Assembly (NCBI RefSeq): GCF_001655005.1
Contig: NZ_LXET01000005.1
Location: forward strand, 1 to 64,000
Length of the DNA stretch: 64,000 nt
Reading direction: 5' to 3'
Source of the DNA: Hafnia paralvei ATCC 29927
Lineage (GTDB): Bacteria; Pseudomonadota; Gammaproteobacteria; Enterobacterales; Enterobacteriaceae
The position numbers were made by a program, and so were the translations under genes. Below the pieces are notes generated by a model. That model ran no database searches and was not told the DNA's origin. It saw nothing but the letters and a program-made list of their open reading frames with translations. This document shows positions 15,306 to 23,417 of the stretch, piece after piece. Each line of letters begins with the position of its first letter. Position 1 is the stretch's first letter.

Positions 15306-16613
15306 ATGTTCGGGATAAAAGTCAGGGCAGGGATGATATCCACGTTTTTCCTGCTGATGATGTCTTCATCCGCCATTGCACAATGCACAAAAATTACGGC
15401 TCAATCACAACTGAGCAGTACCAACGATGGCGTAGGCGCTCTATGGTATGGCAGTTTGGACTATAACAACGGATCTCTAGGGCTGCCGAGCGTTGTGGAT
15501 ATCAGCACGAGCAATGACTTCCAGCCCGACGGGACGTTATTGGCATCCAGTGTTGCTCCCTTCACCTCCTATGCGGTTAATTCGGGATACGTGAGCGAAC
15601 AGGTGCTATTTCGCTGTGATGCCGCAGACGCTGGTAAGGTTTATGAGGTTTATGCGACCAACGGCGATGCGGTGTATGCGGGGATGTATGATGACGGCAG
15701 TATCACTGGTGTTGCTCCGAAAGCCTATGCCACCTATGTGCGTAATATTGCTATTCGTTTTACTAATATGGAAACCGGTGAGTTTTACGACAAAATCTGG
15801 AAATCTCGCCCACTTACTGGGCTCGATACGGATAGCCAAGGAAGATTACTGGTTAAAGCAAAGAATTTCAGTGCAGTACAAACCGAGATATTTCGTTTGA
15901 ACTACGCCCGCTCCGGTACGAATAATGCGGCCAGCTACTTATACGCTTATACCCAGCCAAATGCCTATATTGCGTTTCGTGGGCCAGGGATTACTGGACC
16001 TGCCGACGGCGCTGACTCTCAAACCAGTTTCCCAGGGTGGTATGGAACGTGGCCTGCGTCGATAGGGTTATATAACTATGTGACGTTCCGACGAGGAGCG
16101 ACCTGCAAAGTGAGTAACTTTACTCCGGTAGTCACTTTACCCGCGATTAATATTAGCGCTTTACAGGCCGGCGAGGTCAGTCAGTCACCGTTTACATTGG
16201 ACTTTCAGTGCCAGTCGGCAGCAACCTCGGGATTGAAAACAGGACAAATTGCCTTGGGATTTTTGGCTCCGCCTGCGAGTGTTGCCGCTGCGACCAAATA
16301 TGGTTTGATTACCTCTGGGGCAGCTAACTATTTGTTAGATGAACAGTACGGTGCGGCTGGTCATGCGCGAGGAGTTGGGGTGAAAATTTATCGCAGTAAC
16401 CAGCCAATGCAGTTTTTGACGACAGATACGACGAAAACAACGGGCTGGTCACCGATTCTGGGTGGCGACCAAACATTGGTGGATTCAAATACGGCTCAAG
16501 GGATCAACAGCTACACCGAAACGTTTATGGCACAGTTAGAGAAGTTCGGTGGTGATGAACTAACGGCAGGGAGCTATCAAGCGCATGCGCAGATTCTTAT
16601 CCGTATTCAGTAG
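15306..16613 (+). CDS. Fimbrial tip adhesin, two-domain
   Basis: A 435-residue secreted protein following the usher gene. A signal peptide of 25 residues ends SSSAIA. The N-terminal part (to about residue 260) has its own Cys pair (QCTK, FRCDAAD) and no pilin likeness, as expected of a lectin domain. The C-terminal part (from ATCKVSNFTPVVTLPAI to ILIRIQ) is a pilin domain with a Cys pair and a hydrophobic C-terminal strand for the chaperone. I infer a tip adhesin from size, architecture and operon position; the receptor cannot be told. The start at 15306 has AGGGGA upstream; the longer frame inside the usher lacks an SD. The last 29 nt overlap the next gene. Confidence 0.82.
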   Translation: MFGIKVRAGMISTFFLLMMSSSAIAQCTKITAQSQLSSTNDGVGALWYGSLDYNNGSLGLPSVVDISTSNDFQPDGTLLASSVAPFTSYAVNSGYVSEQVLFRCDAADAGKVYEVYATNGDAVYAGMYDDGSITGVAPKAYATYVRNIAIRFTNMETGEFYDKIWKSRPLTGLDTDSQGRLLVKAKNFSAVQTEIFRLNYARSGTNNAASYLYAYTQPNAYIAFRGPGITGPADGADSQTSFPGWYGTWPASIGLYNYVTFRRGATCKVSNFTPVVTLPAINISALQAGEVSQSPFTLDFQCQSAATSGLKTGQIALGFLAPPASVAAATKYGLITSGAANYLLDEQYGAAGHARGVGVKIYRSNQPMQFLTTDTTKTTGWSPILGGDQTLVDSNTAQGINSYTETFMAQLEKFGGDELTAGSYQAHAQILIRIQ

Positions 16614-17295
16614 TTTTATCGGTGGCGTATTTTTCATCCTGCTAGCCTCCGAGAGCACACAGGCCGCCGTCAACGCGGAAGCCACTCGAGTGGTGTTTAA
16701 CGATGGAGAAACTGAGGCATCTTTACAGCTTGTGAATAAAAATAGTTACCCTGTGGTGGTGCAGGCTTGGTCTGATAATGGCGATCCGCAGTCGACTCCG
16801 GATAAAAGTACTTCACCGATCTTGGTTTTACCTGCGGTATTCAAATTACAACCTGAAGAGATGAAAAGCCTACGCTTGATGGTGATAGATAGCACATTGC
16901 CAAAAGAGCGAGAGTCGATGTATTGGCTGAATATCTATGAGATTCCACCGCGTATGTCTGGTGAATCTACGCAAAAAGTGACCATAGCGCTGCGCACACA
17001 GATGAAGCTTTTTTTACGCCCATCGGGGATCTCGCACCTACAAGAATCGGTAGGAAATAAAATTAGGTTTCAGCGACAAAACGGTGTCCTCAATATTGAA
17101 AATCCAACGCAGTATTATCTGAGCATTATTGGTGTGACAATACGTAATATTCCTTTGGATATAGGAGTATTACCGCCAAAGAGCCACCGTCAGATTCCAT
17201 TACCTCCAACGCTTAATACTATGAATGAGACAATATCATTTTCACTCATTAACGATGAAGGTAATTCTTGGGATTACACCCGAGCGATTAAGTAG
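16585..17295 (+). CDS. Second periplasmic fimbrial chaperone
   Basis: A 236-residue PapD/FimC-type chaperone, clearly diverged from the one at 11962. The signal peptide ends near ESTQA, the mature start is AVNAEATRVVFNDGE, and it has YWLNIYEIPPR and the edge strand KVTIALRTQMKLFLRP. The ATG at 16585 lies inside the adhesin gene (29-nt overlap) with GGGAG upstream, implying translational coupling. A dedicated chaperone for the adhesin is a reasonable inference. It is the last gene of the operon and converges on the regulator at 17361 with a 65-nt gap holding a weak GTGATA/TATCAC repeat. Confidence 0.9.
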   Translation: MRRFLSVFSSFIGGVFFILLASESTQAAVNAEATRVVFNDGETEASLQLVNKNSYPVVVQAWSDNGDPQSTPDKSTSPILVLPAVFKLQPEEMKSLRLMVIDSTLPKERESMYWLNIYEIPPRMSGESTQKVTIALRTQMKLFLRPSGISHLQESVGNKIRFQRQNGVLNIENPTQYYLSIIGVTIRNIPLDIGVLPPKSHRQIPLPPTLNTMNETISFSLINDEGNSWDYTRAIK

Positions 17296-17360
17296 TCATT
17301 TAAGTGATAATTAGGCATATTTGTATCACAAAAATGAAGCGTCAATTCGCTGATAGCATT

Positions 17361-18224
17361 CTATATCGATTTTTCATCACTAGGATTAATCTCTAAACAG
17401 TACAAAACAAAAGCGAAGTACAGCCCCATATATTCCTCAGCGAGAGTGATGAACGAATCATGTAACGTCAGCGTCATATTTTCATGTGGTGTCATCAGAG
17501 ATTTCTTGGCCGCGGCATCAACAATTCTCCTTAAATGTGTACGCGAAACAGAAGTTTCTTTGGCAATTTGGCTGTAGGAAATAGTTGTTGCGACTCCGGG
17601 ATTTTCCTTTTGTTTTAATGCTTCAAGGTAAAGACGGATGAAGATCATATGTCCCGCATCTTTCAATAAAAAAATCTGAGAGTCAGGAAGAATGTTGCTC
17701 ACAATAACTTCATTAAAGAACAGTTCAGCACAGCGGATAAAGAATTTTTCTAATCCCTCATAGCTATCCAAATGGTTTTTTTCTAACCGATAATTAGGTA
17801 GCAATTCAGGAAAAATGGCGAGTGAGTTAGCTAAATAACGCCGAGTTTCGTTTAACCCTTTTTCTGTGGGGTTAAACAACAGAATCCGCTTGTCTTTTTC
17901 GCTTTTGAATACATTTAATCTTCCGCCAACTCTGAGGAAAAACATCAATGATTCTAAGCTGTTATGACTTCCTAGTCCGTGGTTAACACAATAGTTCTTT
18001 ACATCAGATAATGTAGGGGCTTTTTGAGTGAAATAAAAGCATAGAACGGTAATCGCAATATTAAAGCGAGTATCCTTAAACATCGTTTTATAAAACAATG
18101 GATGTGTTTTACACATTGATAACATTAAGTCATAGTGCTTTTCAACACATTTTCTGAAATTGGGTAGCTTTTGTATGTGTGAGCTATAAAGAAATAGTTC
18201 TTTTTCTAAATTGTTTTTTTTCAT
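17361..18224 (-). CDS. Unrecognised DNA-binding regulator (helix-turn-helix in C-terminal half)
   Basis: I do not recognise this 287-residue protein. A helix-turn-helix-like stretch TTISYSQIAKETSVSRTHLRRIV lies at about 216-238, typical of winged-helix or Crp/MarR-style readers; the N-terminal half is helical with no known enzyme motif. It is AT-rich compared with its neighbours and basic at the N-terminus, as in acquired regulators. The frame extends to an ATG at 18284, but neither start has a strong SD; I prefer 18224 (MKKNNLEKELF, AAAGAAA upstream). It lies tail-to-tail with the fimbrial operon and head-to-head with an RcsB-like regulator, so a role in fimbrial control is plausible but unproven. 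Confidence 0.65.
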   Translation of the reverse strand: MKKNNLEKELFLYSSHIQKLPNFRKCVEKHYDLMLSMCKTHPLFYKTMFKDTRFNIAITVLCFYFTQKAPTLSDVKNYCVNHGLGSHNSLESLMFFLRVGGRLNVFKSEKDKRILLFNPTEKGLNETRRYLANSLAIFPELLPNYRLEKNHLDSYEGLEKFFIRCAELFFNEVIVSNILPDSQIFLLKDAGHMIFIRLYLEALKQKENPGVATTISYSQIAKETSVSRTHLRRIVDAAAKKSLMTPHENMTLTLHDSFITLAEEYMGLYFAFVLYCLEINPSDEKSI

Positions 18225-18667
18225 ATTTTTCTTTGTAAGGTGAATAGGTAATACCGAAATATGGGTATTTAATCCCATAAGCATAAAGGTGTTTTTTAGT
18301 ACTCCAGAATCATTATATATAGATTGACCATAATGTCATGATACTAATCCACTATGCTAATTGTATAACCTATAATTATATTGATCTGCAAATGACAATA
18401 AATCGATTTATTGAGCTTGTATAATGGCAATTATTTGGTTTATATCACTAATAATTACCAGTATGTTAGATAATAATTCTATTGATTTGTGATTAAATAG
18501 AAACAAAACATACCAGAAATGTTCATGTATTTATAACAAATTAGAGTGATATAGTTTTCTTGAGAGTCCTGCTATTTATTTTCTATAAGAATTTATACAT
18601 GGAATTGCAAATTTATAGAATAATTTGAAATCCGTTTTTTCCTCATTTAATTTTTCTTGGGAATAAA
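18225..18667. other. AT-rich divergent promoter region of two regulators
   Basis: 443 nt, very AT-rich throughout, between the two divergent regulator genes. It has no ORF. The composition suggests curved, H-NS-bound DNA, as around acquired fimbrial loci. I cannot pick promoters reliably. Confidence 0.5.
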
Positions 18668-19306
18668 ATGTTAAGAGTTGCATTGGTTGAAACTTCATAT
18701 GTTGATGCGATGGGAATATACAGTTGTCTGAAAGGTATCAAGGTAAAATGTCAACTATTCGACTTATGTTCTCAGTTTATCAGTGAGCAAAGGCTAAAAC
18801 CTTTTGATGCCTTAATCATTGAGATAGTTCCTTTTGAATATGGGTTATCGGGTGCGTTGGATACACTTCAATTATTGAAAGTATCATTTCCTAATCTGCC
18901 GGTGATCGTATTGACTCGTTCAGAAGATCCTTATGTTTTATCTAGGGTTATGTCCTATAAAACTTATACTCTTTTGTCGAAACAAGAGCCGCTTTCTGTA
19001 CTACGTGAGGCGATTATGCATCACCTCTTCTCGGGCGCTGTTGTGCGTAGTGACGCAATAAGACGTTTTCTAGAGAAGAGTATGGGGCAGGATAGTGTAC
19101 AGATTACTCGCAGCGAAGAGAGAGTGATGAGTTGTCTGCAGCAGGGCCAAAGTATCGGAGAGATTGCACGCAGATTAAAGGTGAGTGAAAAAACCATCAG
19201 TGGGCATAAGCGCAGCGCTATGCGTAAGCTTGGGCTAACGAATCACGCCAATTTCTGCCGTTATTTGGTTAGCCATAAAGCGGTGTTAGTGGGTGAGCGT
19301 ACGTAA
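18668..19306 (+). CDS. RcsB-like LuxR-family regulator with degenerate receiver
   Basis: A 212-residue orphan regulator aligning along its length with RcsB/FimZ-type response regulators. The N-terminal domain retains VIVLT and LSKQE (the RcsB LKQ lysine), but the acidic pair is LVETS (Glu8-Thr9) and the phospho-acceptor Asp is Glu52 (LIIEIV). Normal phosphorylation is therefore unlikely and a fixed active state is possible. The C-terminal LuxR HTH is intact: ITRSEERVMSCL, IGEIARRLKVSEKTISGHKRSAMRKLG. The ATG at 18668 has GGGA 6 nt upstream. It probably controls the adjacent fimbrial operon, as FimZ- and RcsB-like proteins do elsewhere; this is inference. Its 3' end overlaps the opposite-strand acetyltransferase by 21 bp. 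Confidence 0.85.
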   Translation: MLRVALVETSYVDAMGIYSCLKGIKVKCQLFDLCSQFISEQRLKPFDALIIEIVPFEYGLSGALDTLQLLKVSFPNLPVIVLTRSEDPYVLSRVMSYKTYTLLSKQEPLSVLREAIMHHLFSGAVVRSDAIRRFLEKSMGQDSVQITRSEERVMSCLQQGQSIGEIARRLKVSEKTISGHKRSAMRKLGLTNHANFCRYLVSHKAVLVGERT

Positions 19307-19789
19307 GCGTGCCATATGAAAAACATCAACATACTGCCCGTCGCGATAAGCATAGCCGCGACTGGTTCCTTCAATTTCAAAGCCAAATTTTTTATACAAT
19401 GCGATGGCTCCCGCATTATCGGTATATACCGTAAGCTCAATGCGTTTTAAATCGAGCCATTTATCGGCCAACTCTACCATTGCCGTCATGAGTTTACGGC
19501 CCACGCCTTGCCCCTGAAAATCATAGTGAACGCTAATTCCGAAGGTGCCGCTATGGCGCATTCGAGGGCGTTGGTAAGCTTCCAGACTAATGCATCCAAC
19601 TATTCGGTCTTCACACACGGCGACGAGATGATAGTGGCCGACGGGGGTGTGAACCAGTCGTTTTTCCCAAATCTCTGTTGTGGCATATGGCAACTGCAAC
19701 GTTTGTGCGTAGACCTGTGGATGCGTATGTAATTTGTGCAATTCTTCTACGTCTAGCGGTGTCGCGGCTCTAATTATAATCTCGATCAT
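19286..19789 (-). CDS. yhhY: GNAT-family N-acetyltransferase, YhhY-like
   Basis: A 167-residue GNAT acetyltransferase resembling E. coli YhhY (162 aa; an amino acid N-acetyltransferase), also next to ryhB there. The acetyl-CoA loop is visible as QGQGVGRKLM (about 95-104), followed by RIELTVYTDNAGAIALYKKFGFEIEG and the C-terminal YVDVFHMARL. The ATG at 19789 has AGGA 8 nt upstream. The last 21 bp overlap the end of the RcsB-like regulator on the other strand. SpeG/RimI-like alternatives are less likely given the synteny with ryhB. Confidence 0.85.
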   Translation of the reverse strand: MIEIIIRAATPLDVEELHKLHTHPQVYAQTLQLPYATTEIWEKRLVHTPVGHYHLVAVCEDRIVGCISLEAYQRPRMRHSGTFGISVHYDFQGQGVGRKLMTAMVELADKWLDLKRIELTVYTDNAGAIALYKKFGFEIEGTSRGYAYRDGQYVDVFHMARLRTLTH

Positions 19790-19880
19790 TTGTTTTTCCT
19801 GTCAATGGCTTACCTAATAACCTATTAAATATAAAGGATAAAATTTATTTTAGTAGGGTTATTAATCAATAAAAAAACAC

Positions 19881-19914
19881 TTTACAAGTGATATTGATAA
19901 TGATTATCATTGCC
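19881..19914 (+). promoter_or_regulatory. ryhB promoter with Fur box
   Basis: TTTACA (19881-19886), an 18-nt spacer and TATCAT (19905-19910) form the promoter. A Fur box at 19896-19914 matches the 19-bp GATAATGATAATCATTATC consensus at 16 positions and covers the spacer and -10, as at E. coli ryhB. Confidence 0.9.
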
Positions 19915-19916
19915 AT

Positions 19917-20066
19917 GCGTTCTAGGGAAGACAGTCTTAGAGATACAGTACCGGGATAGCTCATATTCAGGTAGTGCTATCTAAGATGTCCTTTCGAGAA
20001 GGCACGACATTGCTCACATTGCTTCCAGTGTTTTTTTAGCCAGCTCGGGTGCTGGCTTTTTTTTTG
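19917..20066 (+). ncRNA. ryhB: RyhB small RNA, with 5' stem-loop insertion
   Basis: The conserved RyhB core, GCACGACATTGCTCACATTG plus CTTCCAG, is at about 20002-20028, followed by the terminator AGCCAGC/GCTGGCT with a T9 run (about 20038-20066). RyhB pairs through Hfq with mRNAs of iron-using proteins when Fur lets go. The 5' end keeps GGGAAGAC, but between this and the core there are about 65 nt absent from the 90-nt E. coli RNA, holding a stem TCTTAG..ATA (19935-19945) with TATCTAAGA (19978-19986). Total predicted length is about 150 nt from the Fur-covered promoter. The start point is inferred. No yhhX follows as in E. coli; btsS does. Confidence 0.88.
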
Positions 20067-20265
20067 CCTAAATTTTATATCTATCTCTCCGTAAAACACG
20101 ATATCTACACTATAACGTTGATAAAGGGGAAAGAAGCGTGAGTACAACCAACGAAAATGTCGCTTGAGGTAGGATAAGCGCAGATAAACCCTCTACATGA
20201 TGTTCAGGAGTAAGGTTACAATCATTTCCTTATACAACCTGCCATGTGAATGAAGGATATTTTCC

Positions 20266-21960
20266 ATGGGTGTCAGCCAGATCGATTTAATCCTCTCCCT
20301 TCTCCAGCAGATGTGCGTCTATCTGGTTATTGCCTATTTGCTGAGTAAAACTCCTCTATTTATCCCGCTGATGCAGGTTACGATTCGACTGCCGCACAAG
20401 CTGGTGTGTTATCTCACGTTCTCGATGTTTTGCATCATGGGTACCTATTTCGGCTTGCATATAGACGATTCTATCGCGAATACGCGTGCCATTGGTGCGG
20501 TGCTAGGGGGTGTGCTGGGTGGGCCATCGGTTGGTTTTCTGGTGGGGCTCACCGGAGGTTTACATCGTTATTCGATGGGCGGTATGACGGCGATGGCCTG
20601 CATGATTTCAACTGTCGTTGAAGGTTTGGTTGGTGGATTATTGCATCGCTATATGCTGAAAAATAACCGACTGGATCTGCTATTCCAGCCTCTGGTGATC
20701 GCAGCGATAACATTTTTGGCTGAATGTTTGCAGATGCTGATCATCCTGATCGTGGCGCGCCCTTTCTGGGAGGCCGAAGAGCTGGTGGAGAACATCGCTT
20801 TACCTATGATGATCACCAATACCGTTGGCGCTGCGATGTTTATGCAGATCTTGCTCGATCGGCGGGCGATCTTCGAAAAATATACGTCGGCATTTTCCTC
20901 CAAAGCGCTACAAATTGCAGCGCGAGCCGAGGGGGTAATGCGGCAGGGATTCAATCCAAAAAACAGTATGAAAGTTGCGCGCGTGCTCTATGAAGAGCTC
21001 GGTGTTGGGGCTGTTGCGATCACTGACCGAGAAAAACTACTGGCATTTATTGGCATCGGTGACGATCACCATTTAGTCGGTGCGCCTATCACCTCTCACC
21101 ATACGCATCGTGCTATTGAGCTCGATCAGGTGGTTTACGCAGACGGTAATGAAGTCGCCTATCAGTGCTCCATTACGCCGAATTGCAAGCTGGGGTCAAC
21201 GCTTGTGATCCCCCTGCGCGGCGAAGATAACCGTGTCGTGGGCAGTATCAAGCTGTATGAGCCAAAGAATAAGCTGTTTTCCAGCATTAACCGCACGTTA
21301 GGGGAAGGCATTGCCCACCTGCTGTCAGCACAGATTTTGGCGGGTAAATATGAACAGCAAAAGCAGTTGTTGGTGCAGTCGGAAATCAAGCTTCTGCATG
21401 CGCAGGTGAACCCACATTTCCTATTTAATGCGCTTAACACTTTATCGGCAGTGATCCGCCGAGACCCTAATCATGCGCGTAAACTGGTTCTTTCACTCTC
21501 AACCTTTTTCCGCAAAAACCTTAAGCGCAGCAGTGATGAAGTGACGCTAGGCGATGAAATCGAACATGTGAAAGCCTATCTAGAAATCGAAAAGGCGCGT
21601 TTTGCCGATCATTTGATGATTGATTTTGATATTGATGAGTCTTTGTTGAATGAGCGTTTGCCTGCATTTTCGCTGCAACCTATTGTTGAGAATGCGATTA
21701 AGCATGGTACCTCACAGCTGTTTGGTGTTGGAGAAGTTCGCCTACATAGCTGGTGTGATGGGGAAGATATCTTGATAAGCATCGAAGATAACGCCGGTCT
21801 CTATCAGTCGAAACCACGCGGCGATGGGCTGGGGATGAATCTGGTCGATCGTAGGATTAAAGCCCGTTATGGCGAACGATTTGGGGTAAGCGTTGAGACC
21901 GAAGCGGATAAATTTACCCGCATAGTGGTACGCGTACCGAAATCGGTAGCAGAGGTGTGA
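20266..21960 (+). CDS. btsS: Pyruvate-sensing histidine kinase BtsS
   Basis: A 564-residue LytS-type inner-membrane sensor kinase (E. coli BtsS/YehU has 561), which binds extracellular pyruvate with high affinity. The 5TM-5TMR_LYT membrane domain is at about 1-195, with IDDSIANTRAIGAVLGG and GLTGGLHRYSMGGMTA; a GAF domain at about 215-355; and the kinase core with phospho-acceptor His384 in VNPHFLFNALN and the ATP lid IVENAIKHG...DGLGMNLVDRR. AAGGA lies 8 nt before the ATG at 20266. In E. coli btsR follows and overlaps; here asd converges 51 nt downstream and no response regulator is in the window, so the partner must lie elsewhere or be lost. Confidence 0.93.
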   Translation: MGVSQIDLILSLLQQMCVYLVIAYLLSKTPLFIPLMQVTIRLPHKLVCYLTFSMFCIMGTYFGLHIDDSIANTRAIGAVLGGVLGGPSVGFLVGLTGGLHRYSMGGMTAMACMISTVVEGLVGGLLHRYMLKNNRLDLLFQPLVIAAITFLAECLQMLIILIVARPFWEAEELVENIALPMMITNTVGAAMFMQILLDRRAIFEKYTSAFSSKALQIAARAEGVMRQGFNPKNSMKVARVLYEELGVGAVAITDREKLLAFIGIGDDHHLVGAPITSHHTHRAIELDQVVYADGNEVAYQCSITPNCKLGSTLVIPLRGEDNRVVGSIKLYEPKNKLFSSINRTLGEGIAHLLSAQILAGKYEQQKQLLVQSEIKLLHAQVNPHFLFNALNTLSAVIRRDPNHARKLVLSLSTFFRKNLKRSSDEVTLGDEIEHVKAYLEIEKARFADHLMIDFDIDESLLNERLPAFSLQPIVENAIKHGTSQLFGVGEVRLHSWCDGEDILISIEDNAGLYQSKPRGDGLGMNLVDRRIKARYGERFGVSVETEADKFTRIVVRVPKSVAEV

Positions 21961-21983
21961 TAGGACATCTATCGATTAACGAC

Positions 21984-22003
21984 GCCCCCCTTGGAAGGGG
22001 GGC
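21984..22003. terminator. Palindromic hairpin between btsS and asd
   Basis: GCCCCCC/GGGGGGC stem with loop TTGGAA between the two converging stops. Neither strand has a clear T-run immediately after the stem, so efficiency is uncertain. Confidence 0.55.
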
Positions 22004-22011
22004 ATAAAAAC

Positions 22012-23115
22012 TTACAGCACAAACTTCAGCATGCGACGCAGAGGTTCCGCTGCACCCCATAGCAACTGGTCACCAACGGTGAATGCTGACAGATACTGTG
22101 GTCCCATATTGAGTTTGCGCAGACGGCCAACCGGAGTTGACAGTGTGCCGGTGACGGCAGCAGGCGTTAATTCACGCATGCTCAGTTCGCGGTCATTAGG
22201 CACGACTTTTACCCAGTCATTGTGGCTAGCCAGAATCTGTTCGATCTCGGGAATTTCCACATCTTTCTTCAGTTTGATGGTAAAGGCTTGGCTATGACAG
22301 CGCAGTGCGCCTACGCGAACGCATAAGCCATCAACTGGAATGATCTCTTTGGTTGCCAAAATCTTGTTGGTTTCGGCTTGGCCTTTCCACTCTTCTTTGC
22401 TTTGCCCGTTATCCAGAGCTTTATCGATCCATGGGATCAGGCTACCGGCTAATGGTACGCCAAAATTATCCGTTGGCAGAGTACCACTGCGGCCAAGTTC
22501 CGTTACCTTACGCTCGATATCTAAAATGGCCGATGCAGGATTTTGCAACTCTTTAGCTACGCTGTTATGCAGCATGCCCATTTGCGTCAGTAATTCACGC
22601 ATGTGCCGAGCGCCGCCACCGGAGGCAGCTTGGTAGGTGGCAACGGAAACCCAATCCACCAAATCATTGGCAAATAGCCCGCCGAGTGACATCAGCATCA
22701 GGCTAACGGTGCAGTTACCACCGGCGAAAGTTTTAATCCCTCTGTCTAATGCATCGTGAATCACATCGTGGTTCACGGGATCGAGGATAATCACTGAATC
22801 TTCGTTCATGCGCAGCGATGAAGCGGCATCGATCCAGTAGCCCTGCCAGCCGCTGGCGCGCAGCTTAGGGTAAATATCGTTGGTATAATCGCCGCCCTGG
22901 CAGGTGATGATAATATCTAATGCTGTCAGCGCATCGATATCATAGGCATCTTGCAAGGTACCCTGCTGGCCGGTAAAGGTAGGCGCGGGTTGACCATGCT
23001 GGGATGTGGAGAAGAAAACCGGGCGAATGGCGTCGAAGTCGCGCTCTTCAATCATGCGCTGCATGAGAACGGAGCCGACCATTCCGCGCCAACCGATAAA
23101 ACCAACGTTTTTCAT
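22012..23115 (-). CDS. asd: Aspartate-semialdehyde dehydrogenase
   Basis: A 367-residue cytoplasmic enzyme, identical in length to E. coli Asd. It reduces aspartyl phosphate to aspartate semialdehyde with NADPH, feeding lysine/diaminopimelate, threonine, methionine and isoleucine. The N-terminal NADP fold is GFIGWRGMVGSVL (5-17), the catalytic Cys135 lies in AGGNCTVSLML, and the C-terminal dimer domain holds the substrate Arg region and CHSQAFTIKLKKD. AGGA lies 6 nt before the ATG at 23115. It is divergent from pldB. Confidence 0.97.
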   Translation of the reverse strand: MKNVGFIGWRGMVGSVLMQRMIEERDFDAIRPVFFSTSQHGQPAPTFTGQQGTLQDAYDIDALTALDIIITCQGGDYTNDIYPKLRASGWQGYWIDAASSLRMNEDSVIILDPVNHDVIHDALDRGIKTFAGGNCTVSLMLMSLGGLFANDLVDWVSVATYQAASGGGARHMRELLTQMGMLHNSVAKELQNPASAILDIERKVTELGRSGTLPTDNFGVPLAGSLIPWIDKALDNGQSKEEWKGQAETNKILATKEIIPVDGLCVRVGALRCHSQAFTIKLKKDVEIPEIEQILASHNDWVKVVPNDRELSMRELTPAAVTGTLSTPVGRLRKLNMGPQYLSAFTVGDQLLWGAAEPLRRMLKFVL

Positions 23116-23417
23116 ATGCTGTCCTACCTTGGAGGTTTTTATATTAATAAGAAGTTGAATAAAACATTGAAGCCGCCTGTCTGTGCGGTGGGGCTTGCCC
23201 CATTAACCAAACTTACAAAATGTGTGACGATGCGCAAGTGAATTTATTAGATATGAGTGAATGTATTCATGTGCGTAACTAATAATCGCTGTTTTGGCAC
23301 GAGTTATGGCAACGATAGGGTAATCACTCCCTGAATGAAGGCTTTTGTGCCACAATACAAATCAGCTATTTCTTGTGCGATTGTTCACAAAATGACTAAA
23401 GGACGATAACGACTCAT
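23116..23417. other. asd-pldB divergent intergenic region
   Basis: A 302-nt spacer with an AT-rich middle, a short TGAATGTATTCA palindrome near 23258 and a CRP-like site (separate entry). No lysine-riboswitch-like structure was evident before asd. Confidence 0.5.
23374..23389. promoter_or_regulatory. CRP-like site upstream of pldB
   Basis: TGTGC-GATTGT-TCACA differs from the TGTGA-N6-TCACA consensus at a single core position. It lies 28 nt before the pldB ATG, close enough to act at a pldB promoter as repressor or to serve the divergent asd side. Confidence 0.45.
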
